A stretch of DNA of 64,000 nucleotides, from contig DVFS01000048.1 of assembly GCA_018713115.1 (NCBI GenBank), positions 48,078 to 112,077 on the forward strand, given 5' to 3'. The DNA is from Candidatus Galligastranaerophilus faecipullorum. GTDB lineage: Bacteria; Cyanobacteriota; Vampirovibrionia; Gastranaerophilales; Gastranaerophilaceae. Made by a program: the position numbers and the translations under genes. Shown here one piece after another: positions 8,291-15,867 of the stretch. The notes under the pieces are model-generated. The model was not told the DNA's origin. It was given only the letters and a program-made list of their open reading frames with translations, and did no database searches. Every line of letters starts with the position of its first letter. Position 1 is the stretch's first letter.

Positions 8291-8404
8291 CCGAACGTGT
8301 TCGGCATATTATATTTATACAACATATTTTTTGTTTTGTCAAGTTTTGTCGAACGTGTTCGTTTATTTAAGTATTAAATTACATTATTTTCCGAACAAGT
8401 TCAT
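8291..8404. promoter_or_regulatory. Three GAAC-N2-GTTC operators of the island switch
   Basis: The operators are CCGAACGTGTTCGG (8291-8304), CGAACGTGTTCG (8350-8361) and CCGAACAAGTTCAT (8391-8404). The half-sites are GAAC/GTTC with a 2-bp centre. This differs from the 4-bp centre of Gram-positive LexA boxes. They sit between the divergent xis-int and repressor promoters and are the probable binding sites of the XRE protein at 8463-8879. Confidence 0.7.
8314..8342 (-). promoter_or_regulatory. Leftward promoter of xis-int
   Basis: On the minus strand TTGACA (8342-8337), a 17-bp spacer and TATAAA (8319-8314) form a strong promoter. Operator copies flank it on both sides (8291-8304 and 8350-8361), so repression is expected. 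Confidence 0.75.
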
Positions 8405-8410
8405 TTTTTC

Positions 8411-8439
8411 TTGACACGTAACGGTTAAAAGAGTAGTAT
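8411..8439 (+). promoter_or_regulatory. Rightward promoter of the repressor gene
   Basis: A perfect TTGACA (8411-8416) with a 17-bp spacer leads to TAGTAT (8434-8439). It lies 7 bp after the third operator, which suggests autoregulation. Confidence 0.6.
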
Positions 8440-8462
8440 GATATACAAAAGGAGAATCCCCG

Positions 8463-8879
8463 TTGAAAAATGCAGAAGACATAAGCAAACAGGCAAAAAT
8501 ATATGAACAGCTAATTTTAAATCAAATTGGTGCTTTTATTGCAAATAAAAGAAATGAAAAAAATATTACCATTAGAGAATTGAATAAAATTACTGGCGTT
8601 AGCATAGGTGTAATATCTGACTTAGAAAATGCTAAATCTATGCCAAGGGTTGAAACAATAATTAAACTTGCCGAAGCTCTTGAAATTTCTTTATCCTTAA
8701 TCTTTGAGAACATGAAACCAGCTACACAAAAAACATCTAATAAATCAAAAATCATACCCGATGACATGAATAAATATGACAAAATAAGCACTCTACTTGC
8801 CGGGTTAAGTTACGCCAAAGAAGAAATTACCGATATTATTTCATATATTAAATTTACTGACTATAAAAAACAAAAATGA
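8463..8879 (+). CDS. XRE-family (Cro/CI-like) repressor
   Basis: The 138-residue protein starts at TTG 8463, 8 nt after GGAG at 8451-8454. An HTH_3 domain spans about residues 22-80 (GAFIANKRNEKNITIRELNKI, then GVSIGVISDLENAKSMP and LAEALEISLSLIF). The C-terminal 50 residues are lysine-rich and helical, without a LexA/CI peptidase motif. Divergent from xis-int across three operators, it is the likely master repressor that keeps the island integrated. Because no autocleavage domain is seen, induction probably does not work by RecA-stimulated self-cleavage. Confidence 0.82.
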   Translation: MKNAEDISKQAKIYEQLILNQIGAFIANKRNEKNITIRELNKITGVSIGVISDLENAKSMPRVETIIKLAEALEISLSLIFENMKPATQKTSNKSKIIPDDMNKYDKISTLLAGLSYAKEEITDIISYIKFTDYKKQK

Positions 8880-8953
8880 GATGAGCTTATAGCTAAAATA
8901 GGTAAAAGTTGTCAGAATTGCTAAAAAATTTTCTGAGAAGATTAATTTTTACG

Positions 8954-9235
8954 TTAATCTTTATTTTCAGCTACCTCTATCGACGTTTTAGGAACTATTT
9001 TTAATTTACAGTCGAATAAGTCAAGAATTTCTATTACCTCAGATAGTTGAAATGTTGCATTTGAGAATTTCTTAACTAAATTTGTTCTGCATCCAGACCG
9101 ACCGAGTTTTTCTTCCAATATTCTTGCAAGTCCTGCTTTTGTTAGGTTTTGAGTGTCCATAAAGTCATTCATGAAATCTTGCACTCTTTTTTTTGTCTGG
9201 TCTGGGACTATATATTTTGGTTTTTGTTCTCGCAT
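8954..9235 (-). CDS. Small HTH-like regulator
   Basis: This 93-residue protein begins at ATG 9235 after a G-rich ribosome site (AAGGGGG). It contains a helical segment (LTKAGLARILEEKLGRSGCRTNLVKKF shortened here) that looks like a Cro-like or lambda-repressor-like DNA-binding fold, and a hydrophobic C-terminal strand pair. I cannot name the family. It is transcribed away from a region with two near-identical 14-16 bp palindromes, each overlapping a promoter, so it is a good candidate to bind them. It may be the antagonist of the XRE repressor. Confidence 0.6.
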   Translation of the reverse strand: MREQKPKYIVPDQTKKRVQDFMNDFMDTQNLTKAGLARILEEKLGRSGCRTNLVKKFSNATFQLSEVIEILDLFDCKLKIVPKTSIEVAENKD

Positions 9236-9252
9236 CTCTGCCCCCTTATCTA

Positions 9253-9280
9253 TATGATAACTATATAGTTACTCTTGTCA
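9253..9280 (-). promoter_or_regulatory. Promoter and operator for the 93-residue regulator
   Basis: On the minus strand TTGACA (9280-9275) and TATCAT (9258-9253) are 16 bp apart. The spacer contains the perfect palindrome TAACTATATAGTTA (9257-9270), so a bound protein would block RNA polymerase. Confidence 0.65.
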
Positions 9281-9315
9281 AGTAAATAATTGCTGCAAAA
9301 AATCATGCCGAAAAG

Positions 9316-9343
9316 TTGACAAGATATGTAACTATATGGTTAC
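9316..9343 (+). promoter_or_regulatory. Rightward -35 with a second operator
   Basis: TTGACA (9316-9321) is followed by GTAACTATATGGTTAC (9328-9343), nearly identical to the leftward operator. The -10 is not clear (GTTACA at 17-bp spacing). It would drive the small genes from 9407 onward. Confidence 0.5.
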
Positions 9344-9406
9344 ATGTGAAACGTAAGCAGTGCACAGCTTCAAGTAAATACTAACTTTAAACAAAGGAGC
9401 AAAACT

Positions 9407-9538
9407 ATGCAAAATATCGTTATCACAACAGACTTAAATCTTGAAGAAGAAGCAAAGGTAATTAAATCACTCGAAAGCAAAATAGCGGAATTAAAAGAAC
9501 TTAAAGACGAACGAATAGCCAAAGTTAAAAAGTTATGA
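9407..9538 (+). CDS. Hypothetical 43-residue protein
   Basis: ATG 9407 lies 8 nt after an AAAGGAG ribosome site. The product starts MQNIVITTDLNLEEEAKVI and continues as a charged helix rich in Glu and Lys (SKIAELKELKDERIAKVKKL). It is probably a short coiled coil. Its stop codon overlaps the next start as ATGA, suggesting translational coupling. I do not recognise the family. The strong ribosome site and coupling support it as a real gene. Confidence 0.6.
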   Translation: MQNIVITTDLNLEEEAKVIKSLESKIAELKELKDERIAKVKKL

Positions 9539-9699
9539 ATAAAGCCAATGTCTTAGAATTACAAGCTGGTTCACATACTTTCAAATTAACAGAAATAACA
9601 AGAAATAATATAGACACAAAAACATTAAAAACTAAGTATAGCGAATTATATAAAGCACTATTAAAGGTTTCAACATATTTCAAATTCGATATTTTATAG
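9535..9699 (+). CDS. Hypothetical 54-residue protein
   Basis: The frame starts at the ATGA overlap with the previous gene and ends at TAG 9699. The product begins MNKANVLELQAGSHTFKLTE and ends LYKALLKVSTYFKFDIL. Basic and aromatic residues dominate and no transmembrane helix is present. It is not recognised. It lies between the 43-residue gene and the DUF6876-like gene in what looks like one rightward operon, so an accessory phage or satellite function is likely. Confidence 0.5.
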   Translation: MNKANVLELQAGSHTFKLTEITRNNIDTKTLKTKYSELYKALLKVSTYFKFDIL

Positions 9700-9713
9700 G
9701 GGATTATTCCCCT
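9698..9713 (+). repeat. Intergenic hairpin, first copy
   Basis: AGGGGATTATTCCCCT is a GC-rich hairpin with an ATTATT loop. It begins at the stop codon of the 54-residue gene. The same loop and arms recur at 10211-10230. Confidence 0.5.
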
Positions 9714-9765
9714 TCCCCTTAGGGGGTAAAAGTTAAGTAATAGTGAAATATGAAAGGATTTGAAA

Positions 9766-10206
9766 ATGATAACAACATATAACGATGTTAATAAAGTATT
9801 TAGCAGAAACTTTGGCTCTGAAAGATTATACAAACGCAATTATTGCAGCAACCTATTATATACAGAAGGGATTTTAGATTTTGCACAAACTTTAGATGCT
9901 CATTGGTTAATAGATACGGTAATATACTACATGCCCGATGTCTTAAAAACCTATAAAACAGAAGAAGAGTCATTCTTTGTCGTTGAGGTTGCAGTAGATA
10001 AAAAACATCAAGGTTACTTTGAGATTTATAGAGAAGGTTGGATTGGCAACAATTACCACGAATGTATAACAGTCGCTAAGCAAATGATTCCATTTATAGA
10101 TTTACCAACCAGAGATGATGAAGAGATTACAACATACAAGTTCTTTTTAGAATTATCATCAGTAAACCCAATTGTTTACACCCTACTTTTAAGTTCAGAG
10201 CATTAA
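9766..10206 (+). CDS. DUF6876-like protein
   Basis: The 146-residue protein starts at ATG 9766 after AAAGGAT. A TTG at 9760 in the same frame lacks proper spacing. The segment LLYTEGILDFAQTLDAHWLIDTVI matches the pattern I recall for the DUF6876 family, found in phages and mobile elements: a terminal-tyrosine motif, then YTDG and a WLID core. The function of that family is unknown. It is a soluble acidic protein. It is in line with the small genes upstream and the 101-residue gene downstream. Confidence 0.6.
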   Translation: MITTYNDVNKVFSRNFGSERLYKRNYCSNLLYTEGILDFAQTLDAHWLIDTVIYYMPDVLKTYKTEEESFFVVEVAVDKKHQGYFEIYREGWIGNNYHECITVAKQMIPFIDLPTRDDEEITTYKFFLELSSVNPIVYTLLLSSEH

Positions 10207-10210
10207 TTTT

Positions 10211-10230
10211 AAGGGGGATTATTCCCCCTT
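10211..10230 (+). repeat. Intergenic hairpin, second copy
   Basis: AAGGGGG (10211-10217), ATTATT, CCCCCTT (10224-10230) is the same hairpin design as at 9698-9713. No T run follows, so it is more likely an mRNA processing or stability element than a terminator. Confidence 0.5.
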
Positions 10231-10252
10231 ATATCAACTAAAGGAATTAAAG

Positions 10253-10558
10253 ATGGAAAAAATAGAAAAAGTTAAAATAAAAACATTTGAAGATTTCAAA
10301 GAACAACTTAAAAAAGTCAAAGAAACTCAATCTGAAATTGTCTTGTCATATTATAAATATTGCCATCTATTTGATAAGGATGAGGATTTAGACTTTAATT
10401 TCTACAAAGATTTGATTTTAAAAGAGCTTGAGCCTTATGGATTAGAACCTTCAAAAATAACAGATGATTTAGATTTGATATTTAAATTCAAGAATAAAGC
10501 TGAGGCAATTATCCATATCAAGCCTTTTGGAATTGATTTAATCATCTATAAAAAGTGA
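10253..10558 (+). CDS. Hypothetical 101-residue protein
   Basis: ATG 10253 follows AAAGGAATTAAAG. The protein is charged, mostly helical in its first half and ends in short strands (AEAIIHIKPFGIDLIIYKK). It has no signal peptide, membrane segment or recognised motif. The end of the frame lies 67 bp before the resolvase start. Position and spacing suggest the same operon as the DUF6876-like gene. Confidence 0.55.
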   Translation: MEKIEKVKIKTFEDFKEQLKKVKETQSEIVLSYYKYCHLFDKDEDLDFNFYKDLILKELEPYGLEPSKITDDLDLIFKFKNKAEAIIHIKPFGIDLIIYKK

Positions 10559-10625
10559 TTGTATGGCAGAAGGTAAACTTTATGGAAAATCTGAAAATTC
10601 TCCAAACCAAAAGAAAGGATTTAAA

Positions 10626-11217
10626 ATGAGTAAAGTATTTGCATATATAAGAGTGTCGACTCGTGAACAAAATGAAAACAGGCAACTAGATGCACTTAAA
10701 GATTTAAACATTGATGAAATAGTCGTAGAAAAGGCTTCTGGAAAGAACTTTGTAGGTAGAGAAAAATACCAACAAATGAAAGCTCAATTAAGAGAAGGCG
10801 ATTTATTGATTATTCACTCGATTGATAGATTTGGTCGCAACTATACAGAAATCTGCAAAGAGTGGGAAACATTGATTGATAAGGGAGTTGATATTCAAGT
10901 CCTAGATATGCCTATTTTAAACACAAGAGATAATCAACGGATTAACCGGGAGATTGATTACAGACATTGTATTAAAGCTATTAGGCTATGTAGCAGAGAA
11001 AGAAAGAACCAATATCAAAACAAGACAGGCTGAAGGTATTAAGTCAGCTCTTGCGAATGGTGTTAAGTTTGGAAGACCTAAATCAGAAATACCCAAAGAC
11101 TTCATAAGAGCTTATGAATTATATAAACAAGGATTGATTAAGGTCAAGGATGTAATGTCTATGTGTAATATTGCAAAAAGTACATTTTATAAATACGCAG
11201 AGTCCATAAAAACTTAG
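10626..11217 (+). pseudogene. Serine recombinase (resolvase/invertase family), frameshifted
   Basis: The first frame starts at ATG 10626 after AAAGGA. It encodes the resolvase N-terminal domain with the catalytic Ser in AYIRVSTREQNENRQ and IIHSIDRFGRNYTEI. Near 10938 the frame changes by +1: reading CAA-C-GGA restores the family sequence GLTGRLITDIVLKLLGYVAEKER. That frame continues through FGRPK to a C-terminal HTH (KDVMSMCNIAKSTFYKYAESI) and stops at 11217. About 196 residues would be normal for a resolvase. One extra base explains the break, so this is a recent pseudogene, a sequence error or a recoded gene. It may once have acted as an element resolvase or DNA invertase. Confidence 0.85.
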
Positions 11218-11364
11218 GTGTGTTTTGTGTACCTTTTTTGTAGGAAATCACCTCTAAAAATGGTTGATTTTGCATTTAAAGAATTTGTCCACGAAAAGTG
11301 TACTTTTTATAGACAATTGAATTTTATACAAAAAATTGAATTGCATTGCTCCTTAAGATGCACG

Positions 11365-11399
11365 AAAGCCTTGTAATGATTGCTATTACAGGGCTTTTG
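11365..11399. terminator. Bidirectional terminator between recombinase and hsdR
   Basis: AAGCCTTGTAAT and ATTACAGGGCTT form a 12-bp stem with one G-T pair and are bordered by A and T runs, so both convergent genes could use it. The rest of 11218-11560 shows no gene. It holds AT-rich sequence only. Confidence 0.65.
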
Positions 11400-11560
11400 T
11401 CTTACTAAATCCACGAATATTTTCTTCCAAATATAAATTAACCCAAAACCGAACTGTTTAAAGATTTGAAAATACGTCATATACTCAAATCAAAGCTTTA
11501 TTTAAAAATCTAAGCACTATATTTAGCAATAATTGATTGAATATTTCCTACACATTTTAT

Positions 11561-14500
11561 TTATAAAGATATAATTGCATTGTCATTTATAGTTTTGATT
11601 AAATGTATAATCTTGTCTGAATCATTGCTCGAAAATACACCATCAATTCCATCTGTATTTGAATAAGTAAAAGGCTGTTCATATAAAATACTTAAATCTA
11701 ACATTGTGCCATTAACTCTCAAATATTCTATTATCATTTCTATAAATCTTATTTGATTAGAATTAAACTTGTTGCTATCTAAATATTCGGCAAAAACTTC
11801 TTTAATGGATTCAACATCTAAACCAATTATCTTTCTAATAAACTCACCAAGACCTAATCCCCCTTGAAGATTATGAAGGTTTTCAATAGAGACAATATCA
11901 GAGTTTTGTTCTAAAATCTTTTGTAATTGTTCTATATCAGTGTAGGTTAATTTTTTATTATGTTGCAATTTATACAAAGCTAATATATCTTTATGCTCTA
12001 GTAAAAATGCTTTTACTTTCTTTTCATATCTTTCCATATCAATACTTGGTACTGGATTTGGTACTGTTTGAGGTTGAATATTTGTTATACTTTCATCCTC
12101 AAAATTAGTTACAACCATTTCTCTTTGTTCTTTATCTAGAAATTTAATTAAGTCTCTGAGTCTTATTCTTACATTTTCCAAGTCTGAAATTGTTACATTG
12201 CACCAAAATTCATCAGTCTGAATTTCCTGTATAATTTCTAATTCTTTGTTTACCATAGGAATTGAAGATTTTTGCTCTAGCTTGCTTGCTATTTTAATCA
12301 AGTCTTTTTGGTATTTTTCAAGTTTTTTCGCATCTTTACCATATATTGCCAACTGTGAATTTAAAATCATTAAATCAAAATATTTACAATTTTCTTCTTC
12401 ATCTTCATTATTATTCGGCAATTTGGATAACTTTTTTTCTATGTTAATGAAGTCTATATCATCTATATTATCCCATCTTTCTCTGGCAGAAAAACTTTCT
12501 ACGGTTTCTAATTGTCTTCTTACAATGAAATTATCTCTATCCATTGTTTTAACAGTAGAACATAAGTCATCTTTAATTTTTTTAGATAACAGTCTTAATA
12601 TCTCATCATCATCCTTTATTTTTTCTGCCAATTCTAATTTCTTTAAGAATACTCTTTGAGAAATAGGCATTGTATCGGATGTCTTTGCACCATCAGGATT
12701 CATATCAAAATATTCAAAATTTCCACAAGCATCAAATATATAGAATTTTTCCTTATTTTTATTTAAGCCAAATAAGTTAGGACACAATCTTGTTCCTCGA
12801 CCTATCATTTGATGAAATTTAGTCTTTGACCTAACAACTTTAAAGAATACCAAATTAACTACTTCAATGACATCTATACCAGTATCTAACTTATCAACAG
12901 AAATAGCTATTGTCGGTTCTTTGTCTTTGTCTGAGAATTGGTCTATTAAGTTTTGGGAATATTTAGTTTGGTGAGTTATAACCCTAGCAAATTCACCGTT
13001 ATACTTCTTATAATTTGCGTTAAATCTTTCTTCAATAAATCTTGCATGTTGTTCATTTGCTGCAAATATTATAGTCTTCCCTAACTTATCGCCACCATTA
13101 ACTTTAATACCATTAGTCATTAAACATTCTAGTATCTTATCAACAGTATCAACATTAAAAAGCCACTTGTTTAATTCAGAGGCATTTATCATAGGAGGAA
13201 GCGTATCAGTTTCTTCATCATAAAACTTCAGTTCATATTCTTCCTTTTCATCAGGTGATAAATCATCATACTTTATACCTTGTGTTAAGAATTTTGTTCC
13301 AGTGTTAAAACTCTCAAATGGTACTAAATACCCTTCTTTAATAGCGGTATCATGGTCATAATAATCAGTTGGTACACCTTTTTCTAATTCAAACACTTTA
13401 TAAGTATCTTTATCTATATCATCTCTTGGAGTTGCAGTTAAACCCAACATCATTGCATCGAAATAATTAAATATTTCACCAAATTTCTTATATACACTCC
13501 TATGAGCTTCATCAATAATTATCAAGTCAAAATGCCCGGCGGAAAATATTTTATTATCTCCCTTTTTGGCATCTATCAAATTCATCATTGTTTGATATGT
13601 AGATATAACAACTCTATTTGTATAATCATTATTATTGGACTTTGTTATATCAACAGGATTTAGTTCTGGTAAATGCTTGGCAAAATTCCTTTGAGCTTGT
13701 ACTACTAAGGGAGTTCTGTCTGCTAAAAACAAAATTCTCTTTGCCCAATTATATCTGGTTAAAATATCTACAATAGAAATTGCAACTCTTGTTTTACCAG
13801 TACCTGTTGCCATAACAAGCAATGACTTTCTACTTTTGTTTTGAAAGTTTTCACATACACTTTTGATAACTCTTTCTTGGTATGGTCTTTCTGTAATAGT
13901 CTTATTTATATCAACATTAATAAGGTCTTTTTTGATGTTACGTCTTGTTATTAGTCTTTCTAAGGCTTCTTTTGAATAAAACCCGGCAACTTCTCTAGGA
14001 GGATAATTTTTATCATCCCAAATATAGTGTTTATAACCATTAGAATAGAAAATTATTGGTCTTTGTCCAAACTTTTTCTCTAAACAATTCGCATATAATT
14101 CAGCTTGTTCTCTTCCTATTTTGGCATCTTTTGTTGTTCTTTTAGCTTCAACAAGTCCTAAAGGTTTACCATCATCACCCCATAAAACGTAATCAACATA
14201 ACCTATACCAGATGAAGAGCTGTATGTCTTTGGCATACCAGATACTTCATATTCTATTGCATCAGGTTTTGTTATATCCCAACCGACTTCTTTTAATAGA
14301 ACATCAATCAAATACTTTCTTGTTTGAGCTTCATTATAGTTGTAATCACTAGGCTGGTGAACTTTATTCTGTTCTTTAATTTTTTGGATTTTCTCCAGTA
14401 ACTCTTGGTTTTCTTTTATTAAGTCTTTTTTCGCTATTTCTTCTTGTTCACGAGCTTCAATAATCTTTTTTAATCGTTCTATCTCTGCTTGTTCTTTGGT

Positions 14501-14926
14501 TTGTGTTGGAACTTTTGAAGCATCAAATTGCAAACCAATAACAGGCTCATTAACTGAATATACCCTATATAACCAATACAAGAAATAAAATAATTCATAA
14601 GAAGATTGTAGAGCATCTTTAGAGGTTAATTTACCTATATCATGTGCTGCAATATTTCCCAGCTTTTTAACTACATTAACCTTTGGCAATAAAGGCGGTG
14701 GTAGCAAGTTCTTAAAGCTCTGCTCATAAATTAAAGAACTTAAGGAAGTATCGTATGGCAAAATCAAATCACTATCATTTTTGTACATCCAAATAACAGC
14801 TTTTTCCAGAGCTTTTCTATTAGTAAGACAAGCAAATACAGGCTTTGCATAAACAAACTCTTCAGCTTCTTTTGCTAATTCATATATGTCAAACCATTCA
14901 TTTTTTAGGAATTCGAAATTGCTCAT
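11561..14926 (-). CDS. hsdR: Type I restriction enzyme R subunit (EcoEI-like HsdR)
   Basis: The 1121-residue protein starts at ATG 14926 (a GTG at 14932 is in frame). It has an N-terminal DUF4145-like region (about 1-130) and a coiled coil (about 145-190). The nuclease domain holds the PD-(D/E)XK core GLVEAKRTTKDAK near 260. The SF2 helicase motor shows Walker A ATGTGKT near 375, DEAH near 474, TATPRDD near 500 and QMIGRGTRLC. An EcoEI-type C-terminal domain follows. It is the ATP-driven translocase and endonuclease that cuts unmodified foreign DNA. It is the last gene of the hsdM-hsdS-orf-orf-hsdR cluster, and a hairpin terminator lies upstream, so it may have its own promoter. Confidence 0.95.
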   Translation of the reverse strand: MSNFEFLKNEWFDIYELAKEAEEFVYAKPVFACLTNRKALEKAVIWMYKNDSDLILPYDTSLSSLIYEQSFKNLLPPPLLPKVNVVKKLGNIAAHDIGKLTSKDALQSSYELFYFLYWLYRVYSVNEPVIGLQFDASKVPTQTKEQAEIERLKKIIEAREQEEIAKKDLIKENQELLEKIQKIKEQNKVHQPSDYNYNEAQTRKYLIDVLLKEVGWDITKPDAIEYEVSGMPKTYSSSSGIGYVDYVLWGDDGKPLGLVEAKRTTKDAKIGREQAELYANCLEKKFGQRPIIFYSNGYKHYIWDDKNYPPREVAGFYSKEALERLITRRNIKKDLINVDINKTITERPYQERVIKSVCENFQNKSRKSLLVMATGTGKTRVAISIVDILTRYNWAKRILFLADRTPLVVQAQRNFAKHLPELNPVDITKSNNNDYTNRVVISTYQTMMNLIDAKKGDNKIFSAGHFDLIIIDEAHRSVYKKFGEIFNYFDAMMLGLTATPRDDIDKDTYKVFELEKGVPTDYYDHDTAIKEGYLVPFESFNTGTKFLTQGIKYDDLSPDEKEEYELKFYDEETDTLPPMINASELNKWLFNVDTVDKILECLMTNGIKVNGGDKLGKTIIFAANEQHARFIEERFNANYKKYNGEFARVITHQTKYSQNLIDQFSDKDKEPTIAISVDKLDTGIDVIEVVNLVFFKVVRSKTKFHQMIGRGTRLCPNLFGLNKNKEKFYIFDACGNFEYFDMNPDGAKTSDTMPISQRVFLKKLELAEKIKDDDEILRLLSKKIKDDLCSTVKTMDRDNFIVRRQLETVESFSARERWDNIDDIDFINIEKKLSKLPNNNEDEEENCKYFDLMILNSQLAIYGKDAKKLEKYQKDLIKIASKLEQKSSIPMVNKELEIIQEIQTDEFWCNVTISDLENVRIRLRDLIKFLDKEQREMVVTNFEDESITNIQPQTVPNPVPSIDMERYEKKVKAFLLEHKDILALYKLQHNKKLTYTDIEQLQKILEQNSDIVSIENLHNLQGGLGLGEFIRKIIGLDVESIKEVFAEYLDSNKFNSNQIRFIEMIIEYLRVNGTMLDLSILYEQPFTYSNTDGIDGVFSSNDSDKIIHLIKTINDNAIISL

Positions 14927-15023
14927 AAACACCTGTTTTCGAGATTATTATAGCATAAAATTACAGATTTTATTTACATATCTTCATGAAATACTTGATT
15001 TTTTGATTAAGAAATGTAAAAAT

Positions 15024-15055
15024 AAGAAAGCAGGAGAAATGATTCCTGCTTTCTT
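15024..15055 (-). terminator. Strong terminator upstream of hsdR
   Basis: AAGAAAGCAGGA (15024-15035) and TCCTGCTTTCTT (15044-15055) form a perfect 12-bp stem with an 8-nt loop. On the minus strand a T-rich tract follows (TTATTTTTAC). It would end transcription from the hsdM-hsdS-small-gene unit before hsdR. The stretch 15056-15170 shows no gene. Confidence 0.7.
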
Positions 15056-15170
15056 ACTAGCTTCCGACTTCGTCGAAAGCTATAACCAAGAGTTAAAGCT
15101 ATTGGGGGAATGCGCCCCAACTCGCTTAACTCATTGATTTAATAGTCTGTCGAGGTCTCAATTCTGCAGA

Positions 15171-15305
15171 CTATTTTTTCTTTTTCTTTTCGCGTTGTGA
15201 TAATGCACTAGCAGCACAAGCTTTTGAATCTTTGCTAGTACGACCATCTCGCAAAACTTTTGAAGCTTTTGAAGCTACATCTTTGCTTGTGATTTTTTTA
15301 GCCAT
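15171..15305 (-). CDS. Small lysine-rich protein, 44 residues
   Basis: ATG 15305 follows a strong AAGGAGG (15314-15320). The product begins MAKKITSKDVASKASKVLRD and continues GRTSKDSKACAASALSQREKKKKK. The pattern of SKDVASKASKVLRDGRTSK and SALSQ resembles a widespread short conserved protein that I recall from many genomes, without known function. It is basic and probably nucleic-acid binding. It lies between hsdS and hsdR in the R-M cluster, just after the 135-residue gene. Confidence 0.7.
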   Translation of the reverse strand: MAKKITSKDVASKASKVLRDGRTSKDSKACAASALSQREKKKKK

Positions 15306-15375
15306 TCTTGCATCCTCCTTCCGTTTAATTGTCTTCAAGGCTTTTGCCTAGCGGATTTCGACCTATCCTTGATTT

Positions 15376-15783
15376 TTAAAATGGTATTTTAGTTTTCCAC
15401 ACACCAATGCGTATCTCTTCTATATCTTCATTTTTTTCGGCGAGACGCAAATATCTTTTTGTAGCATGTTCCTTTAACTTTAAGAAGGTTGCAATTTCCT
15501 GCGTTGTTGCTTCACCATGCTTATTAAGATATTGATTTATTGCTTGCAACCTTAAATTACGTTCTCGCTCTTGACGCTCTTGCTGAGCTTTTTTCATTCT
15601 TTCACGAGCTTCATCTGTTTGATTACCCTTACGAACCTCACCGGATTGGGCATTTGAACTATTTCCTTGTAGAACATTCAGATAATTTTGTGCAGCGTTA
15701 ATTTCTAGTTCTATCCTTTTTTTTTCTTGTCTTAAATTTTCAATGTGCGACTGGACTTGCTGTATCATTTGAGCGTTATTCAT
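15376..15783 (-). CDS. Coiled-coil plus winged-helix protein in the R-M cluster
   Basis: The 135-residue protein starts at ATG 15783 after AAAGGAG. Residues 1-45 form a coiled coil (QVQSHIENLRQEKKRIELEI), residues 60-80 are very basic (ARERMKKAQQERQERERN), and residues 85-130 look like a winged helix (EATTQEIATFLKLKEHATKRYLRL is the recognition part in pieces). This resembles DNA-binding regulators. It sits 84 bp after hsdS on the same strand. It may control expression of the restriction subunit, which is an inference from context only. Confidence 0.65.
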   Translation of the reverse strand: MNNAQMIQQVQSHIENLRQEKKRIELEINAAQNYLNVLQGNSSNAQSGEVRKGNQTDEARERMKKAQQERQERERNLRLQAINQYLNKHGEATTQEIATFLKLKEHATKRYLRLAEKNEDIEEIRIGVWKTKIPF

Positions 15784-15867
15784 TAGAATTAATCTCCTTT
15801 ATATTGCAAGTATACTAGCATGCTAAATAAAACACAATAGGTAGTAATAGATAATGTTACGAAAATG

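Noticed and set aside
8291-8404. LexA/SOS boxes from the GAAC...GTTC pattern
   Set aside because: Gram-positive LexA boxes have a 4-bp centre between GAAC and GTTC. All three copies here have a 2-bp centre, so they fit a phage-type repressor operator better.
9535-9699. Antisense ORF of similar extent on the minus strand
   Set aside because: The minus-strand frame covers the same region but has no ribosome site and crosses two plus-strand genes with good start sites.
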